Shown here in pieces: positions 63,969-64,000 of a stretch of 64,000 nt of DNA (the first letter of the stretch is position 1; the number at the start of each line of letters is the position of its first letter). The DNA is from Stackebrandtia endophytica (GTDB lineage Bacteria > Actinomycetota > Actinomycetes > Mycobacteriales > Micromonosporaceae). A program made the translations under genes and the position numbers. Under the pieces are notes generated by a model, which was given only the letters and a program-made list of their open reading frames with translations, had not been told where the DNA came from and ran no database searches. Location: assembly GCF_006716355.1 (NCBI RefSeq), contig NZ_VFOW01000001.1:558001-622000 (forward strand), written 5' to 3'.

Positions 63969-64000
63969 TCGTGATCCGTTCGGTGGCTACGGCTTGCGGC

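Overview
The window is high-GC actinobacterial chromosome. It carries the proteasomal AAA ATPase ARC (with the C-terminal GQYL tail), the mycothiol ligase MshC, an F420-type LLM oxidoreductase, a PASTA Ser/Thr kinase and many leaderless genes with a TANNNT hexamer 6-8 nt before the start codon. No tRNA, rRNA, CRISPR array, transposase or phage gene was seen. The genus cannot be fixed by reading alone; a non-mycobacterial actinomycete (for example Glycomycetales or Micromonosporales) is a guess.

The backbone is a gene set that is also close together in Mycobacterium tuberculosis (Rv2115c-Rv2136c): arc, trmI, an M50 protease and a RecB-like nuclease at 1.2-6.3 kb, then metH and a PAC2 protein at 33-38 kb, and mshC and uppP at 40.7-42.9 kb. 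Dop, Pup and the proteasome subunits, which usually follow arc, are not here; a glutamine amidotransferase lies downstream of arc instead.

Between these blocks lies accessory material: a CPA2 antiporter; a GTPase; a NarL-type two-component system followed by a MacB-like ABC transporter; a sugar/H+ symporter; a methionine aminopeptidase divergent from a small XRE regulator over tandem operators; an Fpg/Nei glycosylase; an Smr protein; an unrecognised 68-aa peptide with eight cysteines; a secreted EEP-fold enzyme; and an iron-boxed TetR-irtA-irtB operon for siderophore import. After these come an OsmC protein, a secreted DUF6528-like protein and a KamA-family radical SAM enzyme. HoxX sits alone between PAC2/MBL and mshC.

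The right third (44-64 kb) holds an aldo/keto reductase, an FMN alpha-hydroxy-acid dehydrogenase, a two-gene ABC exporter in which the half-sites are degenerate in a complementary way, a PASTA kinase, HrpA, an AraC regulator with two VOC proteins, a UvrA-like resistance ATPase, a PadR/FAD-monooxygenase pair and a membrane-anchored beta-trefoil-like protein.

The items most worth following are the cysteine-rich peptide gene (22.0 kb), the 12-codon ORF with a Shine-Dalgarno complementary to the entire 16S tail (16.5 kb), the map/XRE operator pair (17.6 kb), the isolated HoxX and the complementary-degenerate ABC exporter.
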